In this document: piece by piece, positions 13,678 to 14,784 of the stretch | Layout: the number at the start of each line of letters is the position of its first letter | How positions within the stretch are numbered: position 1 is the first letter of the stretch | From: Leptolyngbyaceae cyanobacterium M65_K2018_010 | GTDB lineage: Bacteria > Cyanobacteriota > Cyanobacteriia > Phormidesmidales > Phormidesmidaceae | Assembly (NCBI GenBank): GCA_015295885.1 | Contig: DVEE01000432.1 | Coordinates: forward strand, 1-14,784 | Direction of reading: 5' to 3' | Length of the DNA: 14,784 nt | Translations under genes and position numbers: made by a program | The notes under the pieces: model-generated | Told to the model about the DNA's origin: nothing | Seen by the model: only the letters and a program-made list of their open reading frames with translations | Database searches by the model: none

Positions 13678-14784
13678 GTGCTTCCCTGCACCCCGATCAA
13701 CCCCTGCCAGAGCTTGAGTCTTCAGCTCTCCTGCAGCCTGAGGCTACCCATTTCCGGTCGGGGCCCTTTCAGGTCGGCGGTACCCTGCGGGTCGATGATG
13801 CCACCTACATCCAACGACAGGCGGATGAGGATCTGTTTCAGTGCCTGCGGCGGGGGGATCTGTGTTACGGGTTCAATTCTCGGCAAATGGGGAAATCGTC
13901 CCTGATGGTGCGGGTCAAGTACCGCCTCAGCCAGGCCGGGTGCCGTTGCATGGCCCTAGATTTGACCAGCATTGGCACCGAGGATATCACCGCCGGGCAA
14001 TGGTATAAGGGCCTTTGTGCCCAGCTCTGGCTAGGGTTTGAATTGGGTGCCTACAGTCAGTTTCGGGCCTGGTGGTCCAGTCACCAGGGCGAGGCTTACC
14101 TGCTGAAGCTGGCTATCTGTTTACGGTTGGTGCTGCAAGCCTACCCCCTGCAGCCCATTGTGATCTTGGTGGATGAAATTGACAGTGTGCTGGCGCTGAA
14201 CTTTGGGGTCGATGATTTCTTTGCCCTGATCCGCTATGCCTATAACCAGCGAGCCGTCGAGGCAGATTTTCAGCGGTTGACCTTTGCCCTGTTTGGGGTG
14301 GCCACCCCGTCGGATTTAATTCGAGACCGCACCCGCACCCCCTTTAATATTGGTCATGCCCTTAGCCTGGAGGGCTTCTCGCTAGCGGAGGCCCAACCCC
14401 TGGCGGCGGTGCTGGGCTTGCCCCCCGACCTCGCCCAGGCGATTTTAGCCGCCATTCTCCATTGGACGGCGGGACAGCCCTTTTTGACCCAAAAACTCTG
14501 TCGTCTGGTGTGGCAGCAGAGCCAGAGCCCGGCGTCTCTTAACCTAGACTCCGAGAGCGCCCTGGATTGGGTCAGCCAACTGGTCAGGCAACGGCTAATC
14601 CACCACTGGGCCACCCAGGATGACCCAGAGCACCTGCGCACCATTCGCGATCGCCTGCTGCGGGATCCTAATCAGACCGGGGGAATCCTGGCGCTTTACC
14701 AACGGATCTTAGCGGCTGAAGGGGAGCCGGCCCCGGCGGTGCTAGCCGCCAGCCCCGACCTGGCGGATTTGCTGTTATCGGGGC
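13674..14784 (+). CDS. AAA-like (AAA_35-type) ATPase, N-terminal part
   Basis: 370 codons are present and the frame is open to the right edge. The AAA-like domain begins near residue 30 (RSGPFQVGGTLRVDDATYIQR). Walker A is NSRQMGKSSL (68-77; Lys74) and Walker B is IVILVDEID (162-170), both intact. Further family landmarks are LDLTSIGT (95-102), FFALIRYAYNQRA (182-194), GVATPSDLIRDRTRTPFNIG (208-227), LEGFSLAEAQPL (232-243) and GQPFLTQKLCRLV (267-279). From about 318 (PEHLRTIRDRLLRDP) comes the segment that in relatives leads into a winged helix and then WD40, TPR or sensor repeats, so more of the protein is expected outside the window. It is an ATP-driven signalling or scaffold protein of unknown ligand. 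It is coupled to the preceding gene by the ATGA overlap, which implies matched expression and perhaps a complex. Confidence 0.93.
   Translation, partial: MSASLHPDQPLPELESSALLQPEATHFRSGPFQVGGTLRVDDATYIQRQADEDLFQCLRRGDLCYGFNSRQMGKSSLMVRVKYRLSQAGCRCMALDLTSIGTEDITAGQWYKGLCAQLWLGFELGAYSQFRAWWSSHQGEAYLLKLAICLRLVLQAYPLQPIVILVDEIDSVLALNFGVDDFFALIRYAYNQRAVEADFQRLTFALFGVATPSDLIRDRTRTPFNIGHALSLEGFSLAEAQPLAAVLGLPPDLAQAILAAILHWTAGQPFLTQKLCRLVWQQSQSPASLNLDSESALDWVSQLVRQRLIHHWATQDDPEHLRTIRDRLLRDPNQTGGILALYQRILAAEGEPAPAVLAASPDLADLLLSG

Noticed and set aside
14354..14644. 96-codon frame on the minus strand
   Set aside because: It is antisense to the AAA_35-type ATPase, which has clear family motifs.

Overview
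The window looks like chromosomal DNA of a moderately GC-rich cyanobacterium. The evidence is: a DUF2839 protein and a DUF4168 protein; an arogenate/prephenate dehydrogenase that resembles the Synechocystis type; a DinG-like helicase family that I know only from cyanobacteria; a tandem pair of AAA-like (AAA_35-type) ATPases; and six copies of the cyanobacterial HIP1 octamer GCGATCGC (4611, 5681, 6689, 11499, 11747, 14647). I cannot name the species. I found no rRNA, tRNA, insertion sequence or CRISPR array.

Layout, left to right. (1) 1-738, minus: the N-terminal part of lepA, cut by the window edge. (2) 884-1244, plus: a tiny operon-like unit. A 42-codon membrane-protein frame with a good ribosome binding site is interrupted by an in-frame TGA, and it overlaps a small ribbon-helix-helix (antitoxin-like) gene. 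(3) 1473-3338, plus: a soluble hybrid-free GAF histidine kinase, whose 3' end overlaps by 34 bases the convergent tyrA (3305-4168, minus). (4) 4280-5836, plus: a DinG-like helicase homologue with eroded motor motifs, then a DUF2839 membrane protein. (5) 6187-6744, minus: a type IV pilin-like protein, divergent from a secreted DUF4168 protein with an internal duplication (6904-7413). (6) 7442-8533, minus: a CAX-type Ca2+/H+ antiporter, downstream of a LysR regulator (8618-9550, minus).

(7) 9551-11552: a redox or stress-type cluster. The LysR gene is divergent from a pirin gene, as in the E. coli yhaJ-yhaK pair. Downstream on the pirin strand lie a double-CDGSH iron-sulfur protein and an NADPH-dependent FMN reductase. 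The spacers of this cluster carry palindromes, a 10-bp direct repeat and a perfect 3 x 12-bp tandem repeat. (8) 11553-12285: a mostly non-coding stretch with one possible 61-residue minus-strand gene and several inverted repeats. (9) 12286-14784, plus: two AAA-like ATPase genes joined by an ATGA overlap. The first has a good Walker A but a Walker B core changed from the acidic pair to Asn-Ala. The second has both motifs intact and runs off the window. A non-hydrolysing plus hydrolysing ATPase pair is the most system-like feature here, and may belong to the STAND/AAA signalling or conflict proteins common in cyanobacteria. That last link is inference.
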